This document shows, one piece after another, positions 1-5,982 of a stretch of DNA of 8,360 bases (positions are counted from its first letter, which is position 1; the number at the start of each line of letters is the position of its first letter). The position numbers were made by a program, and so were the translations under genes. This stretch comes from Pseudomonadota bacterium (GTDB taxonomy: Bacteria > Pseudomonadota > Alphaproteobacteria > Rhizobiales > Hyphomicrobiaceae), in contig JAKAML010000042.1 of NCBI GenBank assembly GCA_021812845.1, forward strand, positions 1 to 8,360, read 5' to 3'. Under the pieces are notes generated by a model. It had not been told where the DNA came from and did no database searches. It worked only from the letters and a program-made list of their open reading frames with translations.

Positions 1-1
1 C

Positions 2-709
2 GACATCTACTATGGCGATCCCGTCCGCGATGCGGCCATGGATCGCCTTTACCGCCGCTTCGTGAGCGCCGGCGACCTCACCTTCGACATCGGCAGCCAT
101 GTCGGCGACCGCATCGGCTCGTTCCGTCGCTGCGGTCCCCGTGTCGTCGCACTCGAGCCGCAGCCCGACTGCGCGCGTGTGATCCGCGAGATCCACGGCT
201 GCGACGGTGCGGTCTCGCTCGAGGAAGCCGCCTGCGGTCCGAAGCCGGGCACGCTGACGCTGCACGTCAATTCCAGAAACCCGACGGTCACCACCGCATC
301 GGCCGACTTCGTGCGCTCGGCCGACGGGGCGGGCGGCTGGGAGGGCCAGGTGTGGGACCGGACGATCGAGGTGCCGGTGACCACGCTCGACGCGCTCGTG
401 GCGCGCCACGGCAAGCCGGCCTTCGTCAAGATCGACGTCGAGGGCTTCGAGGCCGACGTGCTGGCGGGGCTGACGCACCCCGTCGCCGCGCTGTCGTTCG
501 AGTTCACGACCATCCAGCGGGATGTGGCCTGCGCCTGCCTCGCCCGGCTCCTGGAGATCGGCCCCTATCGCTTCGACGTGGCATTGGGCGAGAGTCACCA
601 GTTGCACTTCGGCCGCTTCGTGACCGCCGACGAGATGAGCCGCCACATCGAGGCCTTGCCACACGCGGCCAACTCCGGCGATGTCTACGCGGTTCTCGAC
701 CCAGCCTGA
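2..709 (+). CDS. FkbM family SAM-dependent methyltransferase, 5' end cut by the window
   Basis: FkbM-type enzymes transfer a methyl group from S-adenosylmethionine, usually to an oxygen on a sugar or secondary metabolite; the substrate cannot be read here. Counting from the ATG at 38, the SAM-binding loop is DIGSHVGDR (residues 17-25), followed by an acidic ribose-binding residue at the end of the next strand (VVALEPQP, E40). The FkbM hallmark KIDVEGFEADVL lies at 131-142. The frame is open from base 2 without a stop, and the residues before that ATG (DIYYGDP...) read like the family's normal N-terminal approach to the SAM fold. I therefore think the real start lies left of the window and the ATG at 38 is internal. 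The gene ends 15 bases before the next one, suggesting a shared transcript. The family assignment is firm; the role is unknown. Confidence 0.85.
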   Translation, partial: DIYYGDPVRDAAMDRLYRRFVSAGDLTFDIGSHVGDRIGSFRRCGPRVVALEPQPDCARVIREIHGCDGAVSLEEAACGPKPGTLTLHVNSRNPTVTTASADFVRSADGAGGWEGQVWDRTIEVPVTTLDALVARHGKPAFVKIDVEGFEADVLAGLTHPVAALSFEFTTIQRDVACACLARLLEIGPYRFDVALGESHQLHFGRFVTADEMSRHIEALPHAANSGDVYAVLDPA

Positions 710-713
710 CCCC

Positions 714-718
714 AAGGA
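714..718 (+). promoter_or_regulatory. Shine-Dalgarno site for the exported protein gene
   Basis: AAGGA lies six bases before the ATG at 725, just after the methyltransferase stop. It supports that start codon and independent ribosome loading inside a probable operon. Confidence 0.6.
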
Positions 719-724
719 ACCCCG

Positions 725-1720
725 ATGCGTTTCATGCTCCTCGCGCTCGCTCTCGCCGCGGCGTCCGTCGTGCCCGCCCGCGCCGCCTCCCTCGACGGGC
801 TCGCCGTCGAGGTCAGGAACGAGAGCGAGCCGGTGCTCTGCGCGGAGAAGGACAATGTGGCGCTGTCGTTCGCCTCGAAGGACGTGCGCTCGTTCCGCAT
901 CGAGGCGGCGCACCCGGTCTACCTGGCGCCCGGAATGCGCGACAACTGGGAGGCCGACTGGACCGCCTGCGACATGTCCGCGGACCCCGTCCACGCCGCC
1001 CCCGGCGCGCCGGGACGCTTCACGTTCTACGAGGAGATCGAGATGTGGGTCGTGGGCTACCGCTTCCCGACCTTCTGGCGGCCGGCGACCGCCACCGTGC
1101 GCATCGGCGACCGCGTCGAGAAAGGGCTGCATCTGATCCAGGTTTGGATGCTGAGGACCGACGGCGCAGAGGAGGTGCTGGTGCTCTACCCGCAGGACGG
1201 CTACTGGCGGGCGCGGCCGCTCGCCCCCCGCCCGATGCGGAACACGGCCTACGGCTCGTCGTTCCTCGTCGGTCCGGTCGAGGTCGACGGACGGCCGATC
1301 GTGAAGCTCAAGGAGATCGTGTTCGATCCGAAGTCGAAGACCTTCACCCTCGACTTCGAGCGCGGCGGCAAGGGCACGCTCGCCATCCGCGACCTCGACG
1401 AGAACCGTCTCGCGCTCGACATCGGCTTCGATCGTCCGATCTCCGACCGGCCGTTCGCGATGATGCGCTCGATGTACGTCACCGAGTTCAACAACGACGT
1501 GGCGCGGATCGCGGTCCGGGAAAAGGGCGCGAAGGCCTGGCGCGAGGATCCCATCATGGGCTTCAAGTCGGCCGTGGCGACCGACATCTGGGCCGGACGC
1601 TTGGCCCCGAGCCAGCACAACAAGTCGTCGCCCGACATGGTCTGGAACAGTTTTTCCGACGGGCCGACCCCGAAGCGCCCGAAGAGCGAGCCGCCGCCGA
1701 AACTGAAGATCACGGAGTAG
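725..1720 (+). CDS. exported protein of unknown function
   Basis: I do not recognise a named family. The 331-residue product starts with a Sec signal peptide: a short basic start, a hydrophobic Leu/Ala stretch at residues 4-16 and an ARA-A cleavage site near 20/21, so the mature protein should be periplasmic. The body is mixed and mostly beta-like, rich in Trp and Tyr (for example EMWVVGYRFPTFWRP at 106-120), with only two Cys in the mature part (C39, C82), which could form a disulfide. A hydrophilic Pro/Lys-rich tail occupies about 311-331. No catalytic motif, lipobox or transmembrane helix after the signal is visible. The ATG at 725 is supported by AAGGA upstream and by the signal peptide. 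It follows the FkbM gene by 15 bases and precedes the VWA gene by 46 bases. That it is a real gene is certain from codon use and length; function is unknown. Confidence 0.85.
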   Translation: MRFMLLALALAAASVVPARAASLDGLAVEVRNESEPVLCAEKDNVALSFASKDVRSFRIEAAHPVYLAPGMRDNWEADWTACDMSADPVHAAPGAPGRFTFYEEIEMWVVGYRFPTFWRPATATVRIGDRVEKGLHLIQVWMLRTDGAEEVLVLYPQDGYWRARPLAPRPMRNTAYGSSFLVGPVEVDGRPIVKLKEIVFDPKSKTFTLDFERGGKGTLAIRDLDENRLALDIGFDRPISDRPFAMMRSMYVTEFNNDVARIAVREKGAKAWREDPIMGFKSAVATDIWAGRLAPSQHNKSSPDMVWNSFSDGPTPKRPKSEPPPKLKITE

Positions 1721-1766
1721 GGGCGAGGCGCTTCCCCCGTGCGGCAGGGCGTGCTTCACTCGCGCG

Positions 1767-2594
1767 ATGACGGACGACGGCAAGAAATCGAAGGTCGGGC
1801 CGCGCCCTCCAGCGCCGGCGGGCGTACCGGGCGCGGCGCCGGATCGCGGCGTTCCGGCCTCGCCTTCGGCGGCGGGAGTACCGACGGCCGACCGCGCGAC
1901 CTCGGCCGAGGTCGCCGACTTCCTGGCCAAGATGAAATCTCTGACGCCGGCGGCGACGGTCGGGCGCGGGCGGCTCGTGTTCGCCATGGACGCGACCATG
2001 AGCCGGCGGCCGACCTGGGACATGGCGCTCGCACTCCAGGCGGACATGTTCGAGGCGGTGAAGGCCGTGGGCGGGCTCGACGTGCAACTCGTCTACTTTC
2101 GCGGCGCCGGGGAGTGCGGCGCCTCGCGGTGGGTGTCCGATCCCGCCGCCCTCAAGAGCCTGATGACGACGGTCGAGTGCCGGGGCGGCCATACCCAGAT
2201 CGGCAGGGTGCTGAGCCACGCACGCGCCGAGACCGAGGCGCGCAAGGTCAACGCGCTGGTATATGTGGGCGACGCCATGGAGGAGGACGTCGACGAGCTC
2301 TGCCATCGGGCCGGCGTGCTCGGCCTGCTCGGCGTGCCCGCCTTCATGTTCCAGGAAGGAGACGACGGCCGCGCCGAAGGGGCATTCCGCGAGATCGCGC
2401 GTCTGACCAAGGGCGCGTGGTGCCGGTTCGGCAAGGGCTCGGCGGCGGAGCTGCGGGCGCTCTTGTCGGCGGTCGCGGTCTACGCGGCGGGCGGGCGCAA
2501 GGCGCTCGAGGCGCTGAGCCACGAGGCGAAGGGAGCAGGCGCACGACTTCTGATCGAGCAGTTGGCGCCGCCCCCGTCGTCGAAAGGCCGATGA
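1767..2594 (+). CDS. VWA domain protein, partner of the downstream J-domain protein
   Basis: VWA domains bind partner proteins through a divalent metal (MIDAS) site and often act in assembly or remodelling. The 275-residue product has a Pro/Ala/Gly-rich, probably disordered N-terminus (about 11-45), a short helix (47-58), then a Rossmann-like VWA core from about 67. MIDAS residues are visible: D75-A-T77-M-S79 (a DxTxS form of the usual DxSxS), T143 in GGHTQIG, and D169 in VYVGDAMEED. There is no signal peptide or membrane helix, so it should be cytosolic. The C-terminus (225-265) is helical. The ATG at 1767 has no clear Shine-Dalgarno; no in-frame GTG replaces it, and the next Met (M56) would cut into the helix before the core. 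It is 25 bases upstream of the J-protein gene, arguing for joint function. I recall similar proteins beside DnaJ-like genes in other proteobacteria, from memory only. Confidence 0.85.
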   Translation: MTDDGKKSKVGPRPPAPAGVPGAAPDRGVPASPSAAGVPTADRATSAEVADFLAKMKSLTPAATVGRGRLVFAMDATMSRRPTWDMALALQADMFEAVKAVGGLDVQLVYFRGAGECGASRWVSDPAALKSLMTTVECRGGHTQIGRVLSHARAETEARKVNALVYVGDAMEEDVDELCHRAGVLGLLGVPAFMFQEGDDGRAEGAFREIARLTKGAWCRFGKGSAAELRALLSAVAVYAAGGRKALEALSHEAKGAGARLLIEQLAPPPSSKGR

Positions 2595-2611
2595 GCGGGC
2601 AGCGAAGGGCC

Positions 2612-2615
2612 GAGG
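2612..2615 (+). promoter_or_regulatory. weak ribosome binding site for the J-protein gene
   Basis: GAGG sits four bases before the ATG at 2620, close to the start, with a second purine stretch (GAAGGG, 2604-2609) further up. Together they favour the ATG at 2620 as the start. Confidence 0.45.
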
Positions 2616-2619
2616 TCCG

Positions 2620-3327
2620 ATGCAATACCTGATCTACGGACTGCTGGCGCTCGTGCTCGTGCTGTTTGCGATGCGAGGGTTCACACGCGCCAACCCCTCC
2701 CTTCTCGCGCGGCGGATCCGGATCGTGGCGGCGATCGCCGCCGCAGTCGCCGCCATAGGCTTCGTGCTTCGCGGATCGGCGGGCTATGCAGTGCCGCTCG
2801 CCATGATCGCGCTGTGGCTCGTGGCGGCGCCGGGCGGCGGCTTGCCGGGATGGCCGGGGCGCGGTGGCGGGCCGCGGCCCGGGCAGACCTCGCGCATCGA
2901 GACCGACCACCTCGAGGTCGAGCTCGATCTCGACACCGGCGAGGTTACCGGGCGCGTGAGGAAGGGCGTGTTCGCCGGTCGCGCCATCGAGCGGCTGAAA
3001 CCCGCCGATCTGGCGCTCCTGTGGCAGGACTGCCGGTTCTCCGATCCGCAGTCGGCGCAGATCGTCGAGGCCTATCTCGACCGCGTGTACCCGAGCTGGC
3101 GCGAGGACATGGCGCGCGGCGAGGCGGAGATGTCGAACGGGCCCGACGGCCGCATGACGCGGGCGGAGGCGGCGGAGATCCTCGGCGTCGCCGAGAATGC
3201 GGACGCCGAGGAGGTCCGTCGCGCGCACCGCGAGCTGATGAAGCGGCTGCATCCCGACCGCGGCGGCTCGACCTATCTGGCGGCGAAAATCAACGAGGCC
3301 AAGGATGTTCTGCTCGCGGAGGCGTGA
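2620..3327 (+). CDS. membrane-anchored J-domain protein, Pam18/Tim14 (TimB) like
   Basis: J proteins stimulate the ATPase of Hsp70 (DnaK) and direct it to a site of action. The 235-residue product has hydrophobic segments at about 4-18, 33-50 and 55-70, a Gly/Pro/Arg-rich spacer (71-90), a soluble middle region (about 95-165) and a C-terminal J domain (about 179-233) with the essential HPD at 211-213. Basic residues between the first two segments suggest the J domain faces the cytoplasm. There is no G/F or zinc-finger region, so it is not DnaJ itself. The J domain, including MTRAEAAEILGV and GGSTYLAAKINEAKD, matches by eye the human mitochondrial import-motor subunit DNAJC19/Pam18 as I remember it; alphaproteobacterial relatives have been discussed as TimB. 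The middle region is not found in Pam18. It follows the VWA gene by 25 bases and ends the first gene cluster. The client process is unknown. Confidence 0.9.
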   Translation: MQYLIYGLLALVLVLFAMRGFTRANPSLLARRIRIVAAIAAAVAAIGFVLRGSAGYAVPLAMIALWLVAAPGGGLPGWPGRGGGPRPGQTSRIETDHLEVELDLDTGEVTGRVRKGVFAGRAIERLKPADLALLWQDCRFSDPQSAQIVEAYLDRVYPSWREDMARGEAEMSNGPDGRMTRAEAAEILGVAENADAEEVRRAHRELMKRLHPDRGGSTYLAAKINEAKDVLLAEA

Positions 3328-3340
3328 ACGTCGGCCCCGT

Positions 3341-3357
3341 AACTTTCCGCGTAAGTT
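3341..3357. repeat. short inverted repeat after the J-protein gene
   Basis: AACTT (3341-3345) and AAGTT (3353-3357) form a perfect 5-base inverted repeat around a 7-base spacer, 13 bases past the stop codon. CGTAA also begins both halves (3338 and 3350). There is no T-run after it, so it is too weak to call a terminator; it could be a protein site or chance. Confidence 0.25.
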
Positions 3358-3407
3358 CGCCGAATAGCCGGGAGGGTTTGCCATGGGGGGTGGCGGCCGC
3401 GCCGCGC

Positions 3408-3433
3408 GACGCCCCGACCCTTGGACGCCCCGA
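3408..3433. repeat. 10-base direct repeat upstream of phnD
   Basis: GACGCCCCGA occurs at 3408-3417 and again at 3424-3433, a perfect repeat with a 16-base period. It sits in the 240-base non-coding stretch 3328-3567, and its second copy overlaps a possible -35 region. It does not resemble a Pho box (CTGTCAT repeats), and I find no Pho box elsewhere in this gap. It could be an operator for the transporter genes or chance in GC-rich DNA. Confidence 0.4.
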
Positions 3434-3450
3434 TTTCTGAGTGAGATACA
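3421..3450 (+). promoter_or_regulatory. possible sigma-70 type promoter for phnDEC
   Basis: TTGGAC (3421-3426) and GATACA (3445-3450) are separated by 18 bases. Each is only a partial match to consensus. Location is reasonable: about 118 bases before the phnD ATG, in the only sizeable gap before the transporter genes. This is a weak guess. Confidence 0.2.
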
Positions 3451-3553
3451 ACGCCGAGCCCATCCGATGGACGGAGCTCCACGACGAAACCCGACACATT
3501 CCTCAGCTAGAGAAACGCCCTGGATGGGCCGACATCCGGCCTGGACACCCTGC

Positions 3554-3560
3554 AAGGAGA
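3554..3560 (+). promoter_or_regulatory. Shine-Dalgarno site for phnD
   Basis: AAGGAGA lies seven bases before the ATG at 3568, a near-ideal ribosome binding site. It fixes the start and suggests strong translation of the binding protein, as expected for a component needed in excess over the membrane parts. Confidence 0.75.
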
Positions 3561-3567
3561 CGACCGC

Positions 3568-4449
3568 ATGACGACCACATGGATCCGTACCGGCCGGGCG
3601 CTGCTCGCCACTCTCGCGCTGGCTGCCGGCGCCCTGGAGGCCGCGGCCGCGGAGAAGATCCGCTTCGCGGTCGGCCCGTTCCAGCCGACGCCCTCAGATA
3701 CCAAGAAGGCCTACGAGCCGTTCTTCAAGCATCTCGCCGACAAGCTCGGCCGCGACTACGAGCTGGTCGTGACCACGGACTGGGCCGGCATCGCCGTCGC
3801 TCTCGCCAACGGCCAGGCGGACGTCGCGTGGATGGGCCCCTGGGGCTACGTGCTCGCGCACAACGAGGGGGGTGCCGAAGCGATCGCGACCGTCAAGTAC
3901 AACGGCAAGCCGACCTACCACGCGATCATCGTCGCCCGCCCCGACACCAAGGTCGGCACGTGGCCGGACGACGCCAAGGGCATGAGGCTGTCGCTGGCGG
4001 ATGCGGGCTCGACCTCGGGCTGGCTCGTGCCGACGCACTGGTTCAAGTCGCGGGGCATCGACCCCAAGAGCTACTTCCAGTACCGTGACGGCGCCTCGCA
4101 CGCTGCCCAGGTGCTGTCGGTCGTCAACGGCCAGACCGACTTCGCCTCCGACTTCGACCGCAATCTCAACGCCTTGATCGACAAGGGCATCGTCAAGTCC
4201 GACCAGGTCAAGACGGTGTGGACCTCCGACCCGCTTCCGAACGATCCCCTCGTCGTGCGCAAGGGCTTCGATGCGGCGATGACGAAGAAGATCCAGGATG
4301 CGGTGCTCGCCATCGGCGAGGAGGACGCCAAGACGCTGATGCCGAAGAACTACACGGGCTGGGTCAGGAACGACCATTCGGGCTACAAGCTGATCGAGGA
4401 TGCGGGCGTCGCCGTGGGCCGCCTCAAGCCGCAGCAGGCGGCGAAGTAG
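3568..4449 (+). CDS. phnD: PhnD-like periplasmic binding protein of a phosphonate/phosphite/phosphate ABC importer
   Basis: This protein should capture a phosphorus oxyanion in the periplasm and deliver it to the PhnE-PhnC complex encoded next. The 293 residues begin with a Sec signal peptide (basic start, hydrophobic 11-27, cleavage near AAA-EK, 28/29). The mature part follows the PhnD fold: FAVGPFQPTPSDTKK (33-47), TTDWAGI (69-75), GQADVAWMGPWGY (82-94), the anion-binding helix start GSTSGWLVP (147-155), H178, D197 and LPNDPLVVRK (223-232). By eye against E. coli PhnD as I remember it, the Ser-Thr-Ser, His and Asp ligands are kept. The Tyr in DYAGI is W72 here, the Tyr in AWYG is M89, and the pocket Glu appears to be D197. 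It is about 45 residues shorter, lacking the C-terminal helical extension. Family assignment is strong; phosphonate itself as substrate is not shown. Confidence 0.88.
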   Translation: MTTTWIRTGRALLATLALAAGALEAAAAEKIRFAVGPFQPTPSDTKKAYEPFFKHLADKLGRDYELVVTTDWAGIAVALANGQADVAWMGPWGYVLAHNEGGAEAIATVKYNGKPTYHAIIVARPDTKVGTWPDDAKGMRLSLADAGSTSGWLVPTHWFKSRGIDPKSYFQYRDGASHAAQVLSVVNGQTDFASDFDRNLNALIDKGIVKSDQVKTVWTSDPLPNDPLVVRKGFDAAMTKKIQDAVLAIGEEDAKTLMPKNYTGWVRNDHSGYKLIEDAGVAVGRLKPQQAAK

Positions 4450-4471
4450 CCGGTCGGCGTCGGCCACTCAC

Positions 4472-4477
4472 GAGGAG
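4472..4477 (+). promoter_or_regulatory. Shine-Dalgarno site that decides the GTG start of phnE
   Basis: GAGGAG lies 11 bases before GTG at 4489. No ATG fits at this point, and a start further downstream would remove the first membrane helix, so the GTG at 4489 is preferred. Confidence 0.5.
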
Positions 4478-4488
4478 CGGACGCGAGC

Positions 4489-5289
4489 GTGCACGGCACC
4501 GCCGACCAGATCCAGTCCCGAACGCGGCGGCGCGGCGCCCGGCTGCAGTTCGCCGTCCTGCTGCTGCTCGGCGTCGGCTTCTACGTGCTGTGCCTCCGGG
4601 TGGCGGAGGTCGATTTCGGCAAGCTCGTCGCCGGCCTGCCGCGGCTCGCGGGCTGGGCGGCGCGCGCGTGGCCGCCGGACCTTTCCGAGGTCGGCACGCT
4701 GCTGGTCCGCGCCGGCGAGACGGTGGCGATGGGAACCGTCGGCACCTCGTTCGCGGCGATCCTCGCGGTGCCGGTGTGCATCCTCGCCGCACGCAATGTC
4801 ACGCCGTCGCGCTGGCTCGCCGTCCCGGCGCGGGGGCTGCTCAACGTCCTTCGCGGCATCGACAGCTTCGTATTCGCGCTGATCCTCGTCGCCGCCGTCG
4901 GGCTCGGACCCTTCGCCGGCGTGCTCGGCGTCGCGCTGCACGCCGCCGGAACCATCGCGAAGCTGTGGGCCGAGGCGATCGAGACCGTCGAGCCCGGTCC
5001 GATGGAGGCGGCGACGATGACCGGCGCCGGTCGCCTCAAGGTGATCCGGCACGCGCTGGTGCCGGACGTTCTGCCGAGCCTCGCCTCGATCATGCTCTAC
5101 ATCTGGGAGTGGAGCGTGCGCGCCTCGACGGTGCTCGGGGTGGTGGGCGCGGGCGGCATCGGGCAGGAGCTCAAGAACAGCGTCGATCTCCTCCAGTTCG
5201 ATCGCGTGCTGACGATCCTGGTCATCGTCCTCGTGATGGTGACCGCGATCGACGCCGCGAGCGCCTGGCTGCGGCGGAGGCTCCTGTGA
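4489..5289 (+). CDS. phnE: PhnE-like permease of the ABC importer
   Basis: Inner-membrane channel subunit, expected to act as a homodimer with two PhnC ATPases. The 266-residue product has an Arg-rich cytoplasmic start (residues 11-18) followed by hydrophobic segments at about 20-37, 79-101, 123-150, 195-218 and 237-258. The EAA loop that docks on the ATPase is clear at 173-192 (EAATMTGAGRLKVIRHALVP), followed by the family's GVVGAGGIGQEL (217-228). Length matches PhnE proteins. The start is GTG, with GAGGAG upstream; the gap after phnD is 39 bases. Its last four bases overlap phnC (GTGA), a sign of translational coupling. There is only one permease gene, consistent with a homodimer. Sure of the family; transported compound unknown. 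Confidence 0.9.
   Translation: MHGTADQIQSRTRRRGARLQFAVLLLLGVGFYVLCLRVAEVDFGKLVAGLPRLAGWAARAWPPDLSEVGTLLVRAGETVAMGTVGTSFAAILAVPVCILAARNVTPSRWLAVPARGLLNVLRGIDSFVFALILVAAVGLGPFAGVLGVALHAAGTIAKLWAEAIETVEPGPMEAATMTGAGRLKVIRHALVPDVLPSLASIMLYIWEWSVRASTVLGVVGAGGIGQELKNSVDLLQFDRVLTILVIVLVMVTAIDAASAWLRRRLL
5276..5280 (+). promoter_or_regulatory. Shine-Dalgarno site for phnC inside the end of phnE
   Basis: GGAGG lies five bases before the GTG at 5286. A second in-frame GTG at 5295 would be 14 bases away, so 5286 is the better start, giving the four-base overlap with phnE. Confidence 0.6.
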
Positions 5290-5969
5290 CGGCGGTGATC
5301 GCGGCCCGCGGCCTCAGCAAGAGCTACGGCAGGCGGCTCGCGCTCGACCGCGCGGCGATCGAGGTCCGGCCGGGCGAGGTGGTGGCCGTGCTCGGCACCT
5401 CGGGCTCCGGCAAGACGACGCTCTTCCGCTGCCTGACGCGGCTCGTCGAGCCCGACGCTGGCGAGATCCTGCTCGGCGGCCGGCCGTTCTCGGGGCTCGA
5501 GGGCAAGGGACTGGCGGAGGCCAGGCGACAGATCGGCGTCGTGTTCCAGCAGTTCAATCTCGTGCGGCGGCTGTCGGCGCTCGACAACGTGTTGTCGGGG
5601 CGGCTGGCGGCGGCGCCGCTGTGGCGCGTGATGACGCGATCGTTCGGCACCGAGGACGAGCGGATCGCGATCGAGGCCCTGGTCTCCGTCGGCCTCGCCG
5701 AGCAGATGGAGCAGCGTGCCGACACGCTCTCGGGCGGCCAGCAGCAGCGCGTCGCGATCGCCCGCGCGCTCGCGCAGCGAAGCCGCATCATCCTCGCCGA
5801 CGAGCCGGTGGCGAGCCTCGATCCCGAGACCGCCGAGCAGGTGCTGGACATCCTCCGCCGCCTCGCCCGGAAGAACGGCCTCGCCGTGCTGATGACGCTG
5901 CATCAGCCCCACCTCGCCGAATGCTTCGCCGACCGCGTGGTGCGGATGGAGGCGGGGAGGCTGTCTTGA
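5286..5969 (+). CDS. phnC: PhnC-like ATP-binding subunit of the ABC importer
   Basis: Cytoplasmic ATPase that powers uptake through PhnE. All nucleotide-binding motifs are intact in the 227 residues: Walker A GTSGSGKT (37-44), Q-loop VFQQFNLV (86-93), ABC signature LSGGQQQR (148-155), Walker B IILADEP (168-174), D-loop SLD (177-179) and switch His in MTLHQ (203-207). The segment [22 protein letters not shown] (111-132) is typical of PhnC rather than of other importer ATPases. The protein is somewhat shorter than many PhnC (around 250 or more), ending soon after the H-loop with no regulatory domain. The frame is open far upstream through phnE, but that part is an out-of-frame shadow; the gene starts at GTG 5286. 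It closes the phnDEC cluster and its stop is 13 bases from the stop of the opposite gene. Confidence 0.92.
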   Translation: MTAVIAARGLSKSYGRRLALDRAAIEVRPGEVVAVLGTSGSGKTTLFRCLTRLVEPDAGEILLGGRPFSGLEGKGLAEARRQIGVVFQQFNLVRRLSALDNVLSGRLAAAPLWRVMTRSFGTEDERIAIEALVSVGLAEQMEQRADTLSGGQQQRVAIARALAQRSRIILADEPVASLDPETAEQVLDILRRLARKNGLAVLMTLHQPHLAECFADRVVRMEAGRLS

Positions 5970-5982
5970 GTTGTGCGGGACG

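Noticed and set aside
1721..1739. Hairpin between the exported protein gene and the VWA gene
   Set aside because: Only a four-pair GGGG/CCCC stem with a ten-base loop and no T-run; too weak to report as a terminator.
352..1770. Long + strand open frame of 472 residues across the methyltransferase and exported protein genes
   Set aside because: It is Arg/Pro/Gly-rich, has no domain, and lies out of frame over two well-supported genes; a typical GC-rich shadow.
2344..3555. 403-residue antisense frame over the VWA and J-protein genes
   Set aside because: His/Arg/Pro-rich composition without a domain, fully opposite to two recognisable genes.
3328..3567. Riboswitch, small RNA or Pho box in the gap before phnD
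   Set aside because: Only short hairpins (for example GGATG/CATCC at 3522-3537) and no CTGTCAT-type repeat were found; nothing resembling a known riboswitch.
3383..3571. 62-residue small frame ending in an ATGA overlap with the phnD start
   Set aside because: The overlap looks like coupling, but the peptide is Arg/Pro-rich with no Shine-Dalgarno at its ATG, and phnD has its own strong site; probably chance.
3694..4467. 257-residue antisense frame over phnD
   Set aside because: Mirrors phnD codons and shows no domain; PhnD on the + strand has a signal peptide and all family motifs.
4218..5285. Open frame continuous upstream of phnC through phnE
   Set aside because: The part before 5286 is Arg/Ala-rich with no motif and overlaps the clear phnE permease; only the part from the GTG at 5286 is real.
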